Source: Alkalihalophilus marmarensis DSM 21297
GTDB taxonomy: Bacteria > Bacillota > Bacilli > Bacillales > Bacillaceae_D
Assembly (NCBI RefSeq): GCF_000474275.2
Contig: NZ_ATAE01000025.1
Span: 1-49,624, forward strand
DNA length: 49,624 nucleotides
Reading direction: 5' to 3'
The first letter of the stretch is position 1; each line of letters opens with the position of its first letter. The position numbers and the translations under genes were made by a program. This document shows positions 16,950 to 26,167 of this stretch, piece by piece. The notes beneath the pieces were generated by a model. It was not told the origin of the DNA, did no database searches, and saw only the letters and a list, made by a program, of their open reading frames with translations.

Positions 16950-17774
16950 TTATTTCCACCACTCGTCATAGATCGTTACAGGCAGCTGACGCTTATGTTC
17001 TGTTAATTTGTAACGTTGTTCGATTCTTCTCTTTATATCTGAATCTACTTCCTTGCCCTCTAAGTAATCATCTAAATTTTCATACGTCATTCCAAGTGCC
17101 ACTTCATCAGGAATACCAGGTTTATCATCTTCTAAATCGGCCGTAGGCACTTTTAAGTATAAACGCTCATCAGCTTCAAGAACTCTCAACAACTCTTTGC
17201 CTTGTCGTTTATTTAACCCAAATAAAGGAGCAATATCACAAGCGCCGTCACCGTATTTTGTAAAGAATCCAGTAATAGCCTCTGCAGCATGATCAGTACC
17301 GATTACTAAGCAGCCGTAATGAGCAGCTAAGTCAAATTGTACTTTCATTCTCTCACGTGCCTTTGTATTTCCTTTATGGAAGTCAGACATTTCTTCTCCT
17401 GTTGCTTGGTTAAATGCAGCCTCGCTTGCATCGACTGCCGCTTTAATATTTACCGTTTTGATCACACTTGGCTTAATGAATTCTAAGGCAAGCTGGGCAT
17501 CATCTTCATCATGCTGGATGCCATATGGGAGTCTAACAGCAATAAATTGATACGAACCACCTTTTTCATCATTTAATTCATCAACAGCGATTTGTGCCAA
17601 TTTACCAGCTAAGCTGGAATCTTGTCCACCAGAAATCCCTAACACGTACCCTTTTGTGCCTGTTTTTAATAAATAATCCTTTAAGAAGTCTACTCTTGTT
17701 CTGACTTCCTCTTTCGGGTCAATAGAAGGTCTTGTATATAGTTCCTCTTGAATTTGCTGTTGTGTAGTTGTCAT
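16950..17774 (-). CDS. nadE: Ammonia-dependent NAD+ synthetase
   Basis: 274 aa, standard for the ammonia-dependent enzyme, which amidates deamido-NAD using ATP. The PP-loop is [17 protein letters not shown] (residues about 43-59). Conserved substrate text includes [34 protein letters not shown] and [15 protein letters not shown]. No glutaminase domain is present. The ribosome site is GGAGGG. Monocistronic. Confidence 0.97.
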   Translation of the reverse strand: MTTTQQQIQEELYTRPSIDPKEEVRTRVDFLKDYLLKTGTKGYVLGISGGQDSSLAGKLAQIAVDELNDEKGGSYQFIAVRLPYGIQHDEDDAQLALEFIKPSVIKTVNIKAAVDASEAAFNQATGEEMSDFHKGNTKARERMKVQFDLAAHYGCLVIGTDHAAEAITGFFTKYGDGACDIAPLFGLNKRQGKELLRVLEADERLYLKVPTADLEDDKPGIPDEVALGMTYENLDDYLEGKEVDSDIKRRIEQRYKLTEHKRQLPVTIYDEWWK

Positions 17775-17836
17775 AATTAGCCCTCCTCTAAATGATCAGT
17801 TTGTATAAGTATTCCTATTATACCAAGAACTCAAAC

Positions 17837-18148
17837 TTAAAGTTTGTCTAAAACACGAAAACGAGATAGCTGTGACAGCAATCCCTCTTGTTTTAGAATG
17901 CGATATTGAGTTTCCCCAAGCAAATCAAAATGAGGGTAGTCATCATGCCAATGAAGCCACTCACGCTTCAAGCCATAATTCCTACCCCAGCTTACTAACT
18001 TTTCAATATCTGCACAAGCGACTTTGGTAACAGACGTACATCCCGGAAAACGATCATCGATCCAAAAGTGAGTGAGGAAGGATATTTCATTTTGTTTTGC
18101 ACGTTCTTTCCACTCACGAAGTTCAGTCTTTGTAATCCCAAAAGCCAA
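17837..18148 (-). CDS. yneQ: YneQ-like conserved protein
   Basis: About 103 aa. A TTG at 18148 (MAFGITKTELREWKERA) is placed 9 bases after GAGGTG; another TTG two codons upstream is also possible. The conserved core EISFLTHFWIDDRFPGCTSV and EWLHWHDDYPHFDLL fits my memory of B. subtilis YneQ. It is rich in Trp and His, with no membrane segment and no known function. It sits near tlp and yneP, as in B. subtilis. Confidence 0.65.
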   Translation of the reverse strand: MAFGITKTELREWKERAKQNEISFLTHFWIDDRFPGCTSVTKVACADIEKLVSWGRNYGLKREWLHWHDDYPHFDLLGETQYRILKQEGLLSQLSRFRVLDKL

Positions 18149-18179
18149 ATTCAACGCACCTCTTCATCATTTTTCCTTA

Positions 18180-18449
18180 TCATAGCACAGCAAACCACTT
18201 TTTTCTTCGTTGCTGCTTCTTTTCCTTATCTTTTTGAAGCAATCTAATTTTATGCATCACATCTTGTTTATCTTTTTCTGGCGACTTTGAATGTGAACTT
18301 TTCACTTCTAAAGTGATACCAGATACTTCAGTGTCCACCATGCGGTCTAAAGATTGGACAGCCATTTCACGAACCCTTGGATTATCAGACTGCATCTGCT
18401 TCACAACATAGGAAAATTTCTTCCAGTTCATTTCATTCTGATAACTCAT
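18180..18449 (-). CDS. Hypothetical charged protein
   Basis: 89 aa from the ATG at 18449 (MSYQNEMNWKKFSYVVKQMQ), after GAGGG. The longer frame up to 18629 runs into the repeat block and is not a credible start. The middle (NPRVREMAVQSLDRMVDTEVSGITLEV) looks like a short HEAT-like helix pair; the C-terminal 30 residues are strongly basic (KDKEKKQQRRKKW). Family not recognised. Possibly RNA- or DNA-associated because of the basic tail, which is inference only. Confidence 0.5.
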   Translation of the reverse strand: MSYQNEMNWKKFSYVVKQMQSDNPRVREMAVQSLDRMVDTEVSGITLEVKSSHSKSPEKDKQDVMHKIRLLQKDKEKKQQRRKKWFAVL

Positions 18450-18550
18450 AACCATCACCCTCACTAAGTTTATTTTCTTGCTTAAGAATTCTACAAAACC
18501 CACACTCCTCCCTTTGAGAGATCTTGTAACAATTCGTCTAGTTTTAGAAG

Positions 18551-18938
18551 AAAAGCGGAGGCGACTGGGCTGGCATGCGGTAAAATTAGGGGAAGTGATG
18601 AGAAGCGCTTTTTGCTTCGTTCGATTCACCGTTTTTACCCGCAGGATAAGGAGCCGCAGCTAGACACGAAAAGCGGAGGCGACTGTTTTGGCATGCGGTA
18701 AAATTAGGGGAAGTGATGAGAAGCGCTTTTTGCTTCGTTCGATTCACCGTTTTTTTACCCGCAGGACAAGGAGTCGCAGCTAGACACGAAAAGCTGAATG
18801 ATTCGTTTAGATATGAGGAGGATGGAGGTTTGACAATAAGAAGCTGTTCTTGCTTCGTTTGGCAAAGTGAAGCCACCGATTATCTGAATCATGAAGCTAG
18901 ACAGAGAAAAGCGGAGGCGACTGGGCTGGCATGCGGTA
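18551..18938. repeat. 120-bp tandem repeat block, about 3.3 units
   Basis: Unit 1 (18551-18668) and unit 2 (18669-18788) are nearly identical. Unit 3 (18789-18906) is strongly diverged in the middle but keeps AAAAGC at its start and a CTAGACA end. Unit 4 (18907-18938) is truncated. Each complete unit begins AAAAGCGGAGGCGACTG, contains GGCATGCGGTA and an inner GAAGC/GCTTC hairpin, and ends CCGCAGCTAGACACG. Open frames through it arise from the repeat and look non-coding. It fills most of the 18450-19002 gap. Confidence 0.85.
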
Positions 18939-18967
18939 ATAAATATGAGGGCGATTCACACATAAAA

Positions 18968-18995
18968 AAAGCAAGGCGCTTTGCCTTGCTTTTTA
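18968..18995 (-). terminator. Terminator of tlp
   Basis: The stem AAAGCAAGGC/GCCTTGCTTT plus T run lies downstream of the tlp stop. Confidence 0.8.
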
Positions 18996-18999
18996 TCTA

Positions 19000-19230
19000 T
19001 TACTGTTGGTACCCGTTTTCTCTTGCTTGGGATTCGTCTTGGATTTCAGATTCGAATGCTTCGATGCTTTCTTGACGGTTCGCATTCTTTTGTTTGATCT
19101 GCTGTTTTTGTTCTGCAGTCATATCCGTATTTGCCATAGACTCCTCAGCAGCTTCAATATTGTGCTGTGTGTTTTCTTTCATCTGTTGTAGCTTTTCAAC
19201 ATTATCTGCACGATTATCTGGCTTTGCCAT
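19000..19230 (-). CDS. tlp: Small acid-soluble spore protein Tlp
   Basis: 76 aa, hydrophilic and helix-forming. MAKPDNRADNVEKLQQMKEN and NIEAAEESMANTD are the Tlp hallmarks (B. subtilis Tlp is 83 aa). It is made in the forespore and packed into the spore core. A sigma-G-like promoter lies upstream (19270-19298), consistent with forespore expression. Confidence 0.92.
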   Translation of the reverse strand: MAKPDNRADNVEKLQQMKENTQHNIEAAEESMANTDMTAEQKQQIKQKNANRQESIEAFESEIQDESQARENGYQQ

Positions 19231-19269
19231 AGGTAATCCCTCCGTATGAGTAAGATGTGGTACCTCTTT

Positions 19270-19298
19270 TAGTATGGAAGTTCCGCATCATTTCATAC
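19270..19298 (-). promoter_or_regulatory. Predicted sigma-G promoter of tlp
   Basis: On the minus strand GTATG (19298-19294) and CATACTA (19276-19270) are separated by 17 nt. Both match the sigma-G consensus elements (GNATR and CATNNTA). The -10 is about 40 nt before the tlp start. Confidence 0.7.
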
Positions 19299-19305
19299 GA
19301 TGAAA

Positions 19306-19722
19306 TTATTTTTTTATTTTTTCGTAAACCTCATGCCATTCAGGCAATTGCTTTCTAATAGAAATCGGTCTAAATGTATCTTTCTTTACGCAGCAATGTG
19401 AACTTTCACCAGTCACACATATCTGCCCCTTGCTGTTTATTACTTCATAGCCATAGGCCACCCTAATTCCATCGTAACGATCAACCCAGGTTTTAACAAT
19501 TACTTCTTCCCCGTATGTCGCCGGGTGTTTATAAGACACTTGAATATCAGTGACTGGCGAAAGAATTCCATCCGCTTCCATTTCGGCATAATTAAAGCCT
19601 ATTTCTTTTATTAGATGGGTACGCCCTAATTCAAACCACACGACATAATTGGAATGATGAACAATCCCCATTTGATCTGTTTCAGCATAACGGACTTCTA
19701 CTTTTGTTTCAGAAATGAACAT
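19306..19722 (-). CDS. yneP: Acyl-CoA thioesterase YneP (4HBT hotdog)
   Basis: 138 aa. The 4-hydroxybenzoyl-CoA-thioesterase signature is clear: VRYAETDQMGIVHHSNYVVWFE, with the catalytic Asp in ETDQMG. It should hydrolyse an acyl-CoA; the physiological substrate is unknown. It starts five bases after the AAA-ATPase gene stops, with GGAGGGG upstream, so the two are probably one transcript. Confidence 0.85.
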   Translation of the reverse strand: MFISETKVEVRYAETDQMGIVHHSNYVVWFELGRTHLIKEIGFNYAEMEADGILSPVTDIQVSYKHPATYGEEVIVKTWVDRYDGIRVAYGYEVINSKGQICVTGESSHCCVKKDTFRPISIRKQLPEWHEVYEKIKK

Positions 19723-19727
19723 GATTT

Positions 19728-22079
19728 CTACCCCTCCATTTTTTGCAGGAACAACATATCTTCTTTCGTGAACGTTGTAAGCATGTCTTTATCTATATGT
19801 GCTTGTCTCTCTGCTGCTAATCGCGTTGCTTGTGCTTGTATTAAGGATTCGAGTAACCCTGCAACAAAACGGCCGTTACCTGGATGTCCTTCTTTAGGGA
19901 TGAGCTCAGAAAGGGAATTCATCGCCTCTTGATTAAATTGATATCCATGATGATGTGCTCGTTTTAATAAGATCTCGTTTAGCTCGCTTACCGTATAATC
20001 ACTAAACTCTACTTCATTTTTAAAACGTGAACGCAGTCCGGGGTTCACTTCTAGTAATTTTTGCATCTCCGTTTTATAGCCCGCCATGACGACAACTAAA
20101 TTTTCATCGTGCACAGTCATCTCTTGAACGAGGGTCGCAAGAGCTTCAGCACCGAAGTCATTTTCTCCTTTACCCAGTAAAGAGTATGCTTCATCAATAA
20201 ATAAGACACCGCCTAGGGCGTCGACAATCTTTTCTCTAGTCTTGATTGCCGTCTGCCCCACATAACCGGCAACAAGGTCAGCACGGCTCACTTCAACCAT
20301 ATGCCCTCTTTTAAGAAGTCCAAGCTGATGAAGTGCTCTAGCATAAATTCTTGCGACCGTCGTTTTTCCTGTTCCAGGGTTTCCACTAAAGACCGCATGC
20401 AGCCCAATAGGTGTGACTTCTAAGTGATGCTCCCTTCTTAACTGCTGTACTTTAACAAATGAAGTGAGACGTTCAATCGTTTTTTTCGCTTCTGTTAGTC
20501 CAATGAGTTCATTTAATTGTTCGAGCGGATCGTTTTCTTCAGTTGTTTTGGATGAGACTTCTGATTTGAAATCTCCTGCTTCTAAGAGAAGAAAATCATT
20601 CGACTCCACCTTATCTAATTGAACAGATGCTCCTTTTTGAAAAATAGCATCTAATACAATGTTTTTTACAGTACGTCCGTTTCCAAAGGATTCGTCTACT
20701 TGTTGTTTTTCGATTCGCTCTTTTAACGCCATAATGGCTTCTTCTGTTATCACAAAATCATTCTCAACTGCCACATTCTTGGCCATCTCGATTAATTCAT
20801 CTGTAGAATAATTTTCAATCTGCACATGATTCTGCTCGGGAAAGCGGCTTCTAAGTCCCGGGTTTGCACGAAGAAAGTTTCTCATTTCTTCTGGATATCC
20901 AGCCAATATGACAGCCAATTTGCCTTGATACTTCCCGCTCGTCATCGCAGAGACCAAGGTATCAATGGCTGATTGACCATAATCTTGAGTTGATTGTCCT
21001 TGGCGCTTTAAACTATAAGCTTCATCAATAAAAAGAACACCGCCTAAAGCTCGTTCAATGGCTTGAGTGGTCTGCTCCTCTGTTTGACCAACATATCCTC
21101 CGACAAGCTGAGAGCGGTCTACTTCATATACTTCAGGCCGTTCTAGAAGACCAAGTTCATAATAAATTTTTGCAATCAATCTTGCTAAACGAGTTTTACC
21201 TGTACCTGGGTTTCCAGTCAATATCATATGTAGGCTTAATTCATCTTTAAAGCGAAACCCTTGCTCTTTACGTGCTTTTTGATAATGCAAAAATTGATAC
21301 AATTTAGCAATTCTTTTTTTTACATCATGAAGTCCGATCATTGAATCAAGCTCTTCAAGAGCACTTAATTCAGTATGGCCTTTTGAAGCGGCTGCTTGAT
21401 CTAATTGCTCTTCCCACTCTTTTTTAGTCTGTTCAATTTGTTTTACCGCTTGGTCGATTTGACTGAACTGTGCTGCTGAATAATAAATACCTGTTAAAGA
21501 GTTTGCATATTCCCTCGTTGCAGCTTCAATCATTTCAAAAGGCTCTACAAATAAGTCGTAAATGCGCTGAAGTGAACGGATCACTTCACCGTACTCCTCG
21601 TTATCAGCATATTTAAGTGATTCTTCTGCTTGTGTAAAATACGTCTTCATCTGCTCATCTAGTCTGCCGAACTCTAGAGCTATATCGTGATACAGCTCAG
21701 CCGTCTTTTTCTTAGCACTGCCATGGTCTGTTTCCCTGATGGGCGGGAATTTAGATGGGATCGGCAAGTGTCTGCATTGCTCTACGATTAGTTTCAATCT
21801 TACAGAGTGAGCTTTTTCATTTGAATGATCTGATTCGAGAGCCATATTCATCCACTCATGTAACAAATGATCATTTAAAGAGTGTACTCGGCTTTCTCTT
21901 TCAACAGCAAGCCTTGCATAGAGCTCTCCACGAATCTTATTTGTTTCACCTATAGAAGAATTTGCCTCAAGTTGGTTAATAAGCTGCAAAGCCGTTGCTT
22001 CCTGAAATGTTTGCTCACCCAGGTCCACTGACTTTAGCCATTGCTCAATTTGTTCTTTTGTCCATTGTTCCCGTAACAT
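19728..22079 (-). CDS. Tandem AAA+ ATPase, SpoVK/CbbX-like (double)
   Basis: 783 aa. Residues 1-235 are a helical region (TPR-like or coiled). Two closely related CbbX/SpoVK-type AAA modules follow. The first has LTGNPGTGKTRLARL, GGVLFIDEAYSLKR and NPGLRSRF. The second has FSGNPGTGKTTVARI, GGVLFIDEAYSLLG and NPGLRSRF. Both keep Walker A, Walker B and arginine-finger residues, so both should bind ATP. B. subtilis SpoVK has only one such module (about 320 aa); the duplicated layout resembles EccA-like ATPases. A protein-remodelling role is inferred. Co-transcribed with yneP. Confidence 0.8.
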   Translation of the reverse strand: MLREQWTKEQIEQWLKSVDLGEQTFQEATALQLINQLEANSSIGETNKIRGELYARLAVERESRVHSLNDHLLHEWMNMALESDHSNEKAHSVRLKLIVEQCRHLPIPSKFPPIRETDHGSAKKKTAELYHDIALEFGRLDEQMKTYFTQAEESLKYADNEEYGEVIRSLQRIYDLFVEPFEMIEAATREYANSLTGIYYSAAQFSQIDQAVKQIEQTKKEWEEQLDQAAASKGHTELSALEELDSMIGLHDVKKRIAKLYQFLHYQKARKEQGFRFKDELSLHMILTGNPGTGKTRLARLIAKIYYELGLLERPEVYEVDRSQLVGGYVGQTEEQTTQAIERALGGVLFIDEAYSLKRQGQSTQDYGQSAIDTLVSAMTSGKYQGKLAVILAGYPEEMRNFLRANPGLRSRFPEQNHVQIENYSTDELIEMAKNVAVENDFVITEEAIMALKERIEKQQVDESFGNGRTVKNIVLDAIFQKGASVQLDKVESNDFLLLEAGDFKSEVSSKTTEENDPLEQLNELIGLTEAKKTIERLTSFVKVQQLRREHHLEVTPIGLHAVFSGNPGTGKTTVARIYARALHQLGLLKRGHMVEVSRADLVAGYVGQTAIKTREKIVDALGGVLFIDEAYSLLGKGENDFGAEALATLVQEMTVHDENLVVVMAGYKTEMQKLLEVNPGLRSRFKNEVEFSDYTVSELNEILLKRAHHHGYQFNQEAMNSLSELIPKEGHPGNGRFVAGLLESLIQAQATRLAAERQAHIDKDMLTTFTKEDMLFLQKMEG

Positions 22080-22123
22080 ACATTCACCTCGTTCTTATGG
22101 CACACATTTTAACACTAATGACA

Positions 22124-23047
22124 CTAACTTGCATGCCTCAAACGTTTTATCCTTTTTTTATGGACATAGGTTCCAACATACACGCCGCTTAAAACAAATA
22201 ATGCTCCAATCATCGATGAAGCGGTGAACGTTTCGCCTAAGAAGATTGTTGCCATGATTACTGCTGACAACGGCATCACATTAATAAAGATCGAAGCCCT
22301 TGCTGCCCCAATTTGTTGAATACCGTAATAGTATAGGATAAAGCTGACAACCGTAACCAAAACACTCATATGAGCAATCGAAAGCCATGCTGCCGGTGTG
22401 GCCGTGCCTATGGCATTCCAAGGCTGTTCAACTAACGAGAATGGTAATAAAAAGAAGGTACCGAAAGCTACTGCATACGTAGTAGAGACGATCGGACTGT
22501 ATTTTTTCAGAACCACTCTGCCTAAAACACTGTATAGAGCCCAAGTGATCACAGCTCCTAATAACACAAGATCGATCATTTCAAATTGAAATTGAGTGAT
22601 TACACCCGCATTCCCTTCCGTCACGATCAAGACAACGCCAGTTAATGCAAGGAACAACCCAATGATCTGCTTTTTAGTGATCACTTCTTTTAGAAAGAGA
22701 CCAGATAACAAAACAATTAACATCGGATTTGCCGCTATAAATAAAGAGCTTTTAATCACTGGCGCATGCTTGCTGGCCAAAAAGAAACAAATATTATAGA
22801 TTGCAATCCCTGTCAGGCCTAATAAAGCAAACATCCCCCAATCCTTAATAGTTGGTTTTGGTCTATTTTTCTCGAAAAACCACATAATTGGAAATAATAA
22901 AATAGCTGCTCCTAAAAATCGCAAGAAAGCAATTGTCGCTGGTTCAAAGCTTTCAATCGCAAATTTCCCTGCAATAAAAGCACTTCCCCATGTGGCTGTT
23001 GCTAGCGTCAGCATGCCATAGATCAACCATAGCTTCTTTCTCTCCAC
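22124..23047 (-). CDS. EamA/DMT-family permease
   Basis: 307 aa from a GTG at 23047, six bases after GGAGGGG; the longer frame has no ribosome site and would overlap copD. About ten hydrophobic segments form two EamA repeats (ATWGSAFIAGKFAIESFEP in the first; LGAVITWALYSVLGRVVL in the second). Such proteins export or import small metabolites. The substrate is unknown. Confidence 0.85.
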   Translation of the reverse strand: MERKKLWLIYGMLTLATATWGSAFIAGKFAIESFEPATIAFLRFLGAAILLFPIMWFFEKNRPKPTIKDWGMFALLGLTGIAIYNICFFLASKHAPVIKSSLFIAANPMLIVLLSGLFLKEVITKKQIIGLFLALTGVVLIVTEGNAGVITQFQFEMIDLVLLGAVITWALYSVLGRVVLKKYSPIVSTTYAVAFGTFFLLPFSLVEQPWNAIGTATPAAWLSIAHMSVLVTVVSFILYYYGIQQIGAARASIFINVMPLSAVIMATIFLGETFTASSMIGALFVLSGVYVGTYVHKKRIKRLRHAS

Positions 23048-23133
23048 TTTATGCCCCTCCTTTTTTTCTCTCATTGTACTCCTTTTCTTCGCAAAACGAA
23101 ATAATAAATTCCTCAAAAAAAAACGCTTATTGC

Positions 23134-24753
23134 CTAATGACAATAAACGCCTTCCTCCATAACCTGTCTTGCATATGTTTCGATGACGCTTCCATCATCT
23201 GATAAGAAATCAATAGGGTGCTGATCATTCCATCGTTCTTGACTAGAAACTTTATTAATGAATACATGGTTTTCAAGTTCAGCGATATACGAGCCGCCTT
23301 CATAATGAATTTGAACTCTTGCTACGCCAACAGGCTCTTTAATCATTCCGAATGTAACATACGTGTATTCATAAGCTTCGTCATGCCAATTTCCATGTTG
23401 AACACGGAACGTTCTAATTTTCTGATCTTCATCAGTAACAGCAGTTCCGCCAACCGTTAACATAGCTGCTGGTAATCTCTTATAGCCATCAGCTGTTGCT
23501 TCTAATACTTCGGCGACAAGATCCTGATCATTAACCGTATAAATAGTCATCACTCTGTGTTCATCAAGCTCCTCTGCTGCTAAGAGAGTGACAATCAAAT
23601 CACTAGCATAGCTCGCTTCGATTGCTTCAATTTTCGTCTCGTAAACGGTCTCGTCAACAGCTGTATCTACAGCTAAGACACTTTGCATTAGTCCCGCATA
23701 AAAGAGAAAGCAGAAAATGAAAAAAGAAGTCATCGCAGACCATATCTTCATTCTGCCTGTTAACCACCTGGATCCAGTTAAAAGAAATACTAGGCTTAAA
23801 GCGATCAAGCTAACAGAGAGCATATTCCATTCTAATTGCAGCGTCTGATTCACAAGCAGCGGCTGCTGTTGAAATAACTCAAACAAAATCGAAGTATTTT
23901 CCGTTTGCAGCGTTTGAATCACTTCATGCGGTGGTGTCTCCTCCGTCATAAAGGCAGAGATCGCGATAATAATAAAGGCAATAAGTGCTTCGATTCGAAA
24001 TGTCGTTTGCAGCTTTTCAAGATTTATTTGGTGATTAGATTTTCGAATCAACCATATATGGTGCGCCCCAAATAGTAATAAAGGAATAAATAGAATATGT
24101 TTGATTAGTAATAGTTGACCGTACGTTAACATCCAAGCATTTACATATTCAGGTACAATGTCGCCCATCAATAAAAATCCTGATCCAATGATGACAGTTA
24201 CGCTAATCAACGCCAGAGGTGAAAACCACGCACTAAAGGCTTTCGCATCAGTAAGGTGCCTCCCAAACCATCCCAATACAAACAAGACGCCAATCCAAGC
24301 AGAAACACCAAGCAGATGACCAGTGTTTGCAAAAAATCCAGATAGACCAGTTAAAGATGCAGCATGACTTGCCCAGCCTGATAATGCAATTAAAATGAGG
24401 ACTAAAAGTAATGCACTGACTTTCATATAGACCGAGCCGCTATTTCGTATCGTAAGGACAAATAAAACTCCAGCTGTCAAAATACTTAACAATGCTGCCT
24501 GGCCTGATGAGTAACTGAGGAATACTGTATACAGTGCTTCAACCCAGCTCACTTGAAATTGTGTTACTAACACCGTTAATATATTCCACACAGGCGCTAG
24601 CAGCATAAAGGGTATGAGTCCCGTCAACAAGAGAAGAAGCCACCTCGGAACATCTATGGCCGCCCTTTTCCCCTCAGGTATTAAGGCTAATAAGTGATAT
24701 CCCGTTAAGATAAGAAATGCAAAGCTTAAGACGACATTACTTAAAGAAATCAT
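23134..24753 (-). CDS. copD: CopD-family membrane protein
   Basis: 539 aa. The first 400 residues are mostly membrane segments with a CopD core (GHLLGVSAWIGVLFVLGWFGRHL, GQLLLIKHILFIPLLLFGAHH) including conserved His residues in membrane helices. The C-terminal 150 residues are a soluble outer domain. The start codon overlaps the copC stop by four bases (ATGA), so the two are translationally coupled. In B. subtilis the equivalents are fused in YcnJ, which supports copper uptake. Confidence 0.85.
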   Translation of the reverse strand: MISLSNVVLSFAFLILTGYHLLALIPEGKRAAIDVPRWLLLLLTGLIPFMLLAPVWNILTVLVTQFQVSWVEALYTVFLSYSSGQAALLSILTAGVLFVLTIRNSGSVYMKVSALLLVLILIALSGWASHAASLTGLSGFFANTGHLLGVSAWIGVLFVLGWFGRHLTDAKAFSAWFSPLALISVTVIIGSGFLLMGDIVPEYVNAWMLTYGQLLLIKHILFIPLLLFGAHHIWLIRKSNHQINLEKLQTTFRIEALIAFIIIAISAFMTEETPPHEVIQTLQTENTSILFELFQQQPLLVNQTLQLEWNMLSVSLIALSLVFLLTGSRWLTGRMKIWSAMTSFFIFCFLFYAGLMQSVLAVDTAVDETVYETKIEAIEASYASDLIVTLLAAEELDEHRVMTIYTVNDQDLVAEVLEATADGYKRLPAAMLTVGGTAVTDEDQKIRTFRVQHGNWHDEAYEYTYVTFGMIKEPVGVARVQIHYEGGSYIAELENHVFINKVSSQERWNDQHPIDFLSDDGSVIETYARQVMEEGVYCH

Positions 24754-25322
24754 TTCTTACGGCCTCTCAGTACAATAACTCCTATTACGATCATTGTAAT
24801 CAAGGCTAGGGCACCGATCATCAAGAGGGCATTTTCTTCATCAGCATCAGTATTTTCTACAGCATTACCTTCTTCGGCCCGTTCGTTTTCTAGATGCTTT
24901 TCTTCATTCTCCACATCATCGATAATTTGTCTTTCCTCGGCTGGTTCCTCATCCTCAGGTGAAGCATTTACCGATTCATCAACCGTAAACGAATATTGTC
25001 CCTCTGTAAGATGAGTATCCGAACCAATAGCCTGCCACTCTACTTCATACGTGCCCGCCGTTAATGATTCACTCATTTCTACATACATAGAAGGACTTTC
25101 AATAATTATTTCACCAATTTCTATTTCTTCTCCATCTTTTTTAACAGTCACCGTGCTAAATGGTTCAATACCACCATTAAATAAAAGATGTAATTCATCC
25201 ACAGCTTCCATTACCGTTTCCCCGTCAGCAGGCGATGACTCACTCACATAAGAATGGGCAAAGCCTTTTAAAGGAAGCAATAAAATGAGACTGCACATAA
25301 CCATAAACAACCACTTTTTCAT
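24750..25322 (-). CDS. copC: CopC-domain copper-binding protein, surface-anchored
   Basis: 190 aa. The signal peptide ends ...LLLPLKGFA, leaving a mature N-terminal His (HSYVSESSPADGE); this is the usual first ligand of a histidine-brace Cu(II) site. The later SDTHLTEGQYSFTV supplies the matching Asp/His. An acidic linker and one C-terminal membrane helix with GRKK follow, tethering the domain outside the cell. Upstream of and coupled to copD. The start at 25322 follows GGAGGG. Confidence 0.85.
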   Translation of the reverse strand: MKKWLFMVMCSLILLLPLKGFAHSYVSESSPADGETVMEAVDELHLLFNGGIEPFSTVTVKKDGEEIEIGEIIIESPSMYVEMSESLTAGTYEVEWQAIGSDTHLTEGQYSFTVDESVNASPEDEEPAEERQIIDDVENEEKHLENERAEEGNAVENTDADEENALLMIGALALITMIVIGVIVLRGRKK

Positions 25323-25512
25323 CACAGACCCTCCATTCCCTAGTATTATACTATGTTTAATATACTATTTATTTGTATGAAGGTAAACCATTTTGTGTGA
25401 CATTCACGATAAGCTTTGGAGCAGTTAAGTGATTTGAGAAAACCTTTTCCCTTTACGTATGCCGAGATTATTATAAAATAGAAACGATGACGTTTTGCGG
25501 AGGCTTTTACGA

Positions 25513-26157
25513 ATGATCAAAAAAATAGGTATTATTAGTATGTATGTTTTGCTCGCTTTAGTGATTTATTATTACGGAGAGTCACTCTTACTATGGATTC
25601 GCGAAGGCGGGGCAAATTATATCTTGTTAACAGCTGTACTTGCTACACTTTTTGCTTTATTTCCTATTATTCCATATCCAATTATCGGAGGAGTTTTGGG
25701 AGCCGCCTACGGACCTGTATTAGGCAGTTTTATGACGTGGGTAGGATCATCATTAGCATCAATCATCATGTTTATTTTCGTAAGGTACGGTTATCAAGAT
25801 TGGGGGCTTCAATTACTTAAGCGCTATAAGGCACTAAATAAAGTAACAAGTTTGTTTGAAAGAAATGCATTTATGACGATTTTTCTTACACGCCTGATCC
25901 CAGTGATCCCATCTATTATTGTTAATATTTATTCAGCTCTGAGCAGAGTGAAATTTTTATCTTATGCGATTGCTTCTTCGCTAGGAAAAGTCCCATCAAT
26001 GATTTTATTTGCCGTTGTCGGGAACTCTGTTGTCAACGACCCTGGCCAATTAGTTATAATAGCTGGCTTTTATCTCCTGTTTTTATTAGTCGTTTATGTA
26101 CTTTATAGAGTTTGGCAAAGAATAGCTGAATCAAAAGAAAAGCTCCCTGAATTATAG
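25513..26157 (+). CDS. TVP38/TMEM64 (DedA-like) membrane protein
   Basis: 214 aa from the ATG at 25513 with GCGGAGG upstream. The family pattern is clear: re-entrant loop IPYPIIGGVLGAAYGPVLGSF and TRLIPVIPSIIVNIYSALSRVKF, within about five hydrophobic segments. VTT-domain proteins act as lipid scramblases or transporters. The specific role in Bacillaceae is unknown. Confidence 0.85.
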   Translation: MIKKIGIISMYVLLALVIYYYGESLLLWIREGGANYILLTAVLATLFALFPIIPYPIIGGVLGAAYGPVLGSFMTWVGSSLASIIMFIFVRYGYQDWGLQLLKRYKALNKVTSLFERNAFMTIFLTRLIPVIPSIIVNIYSALSRVKFLSYAIASSLGKVPSMILFAVVGNSVVNDPGQLVIIAGFYLLFLLVVYVLYRVWQRIAESKEKLPEL

Positions 26158-26167
26158 GGAGCTTTTT
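26137..26167. terminator. Bidirectional terminator between TVP38 and VanZ genes
   Basis: The stem AAAAGCTCCCT/AGGGAGCTTTT with a 7-nt loop and T run overlaps both gene ends. Confidence 0.8.

Noticed and set aside
18586-18876. 96-codon minus-strand frame
   Set aside because: It is made of the tandem repeat units and repeats itself internally; no ribosome site.
18551-18938. CRISPR array
   Set aside because: Units of about 120 bp follow each other directly with no unique spacers and no cas genes nearby.
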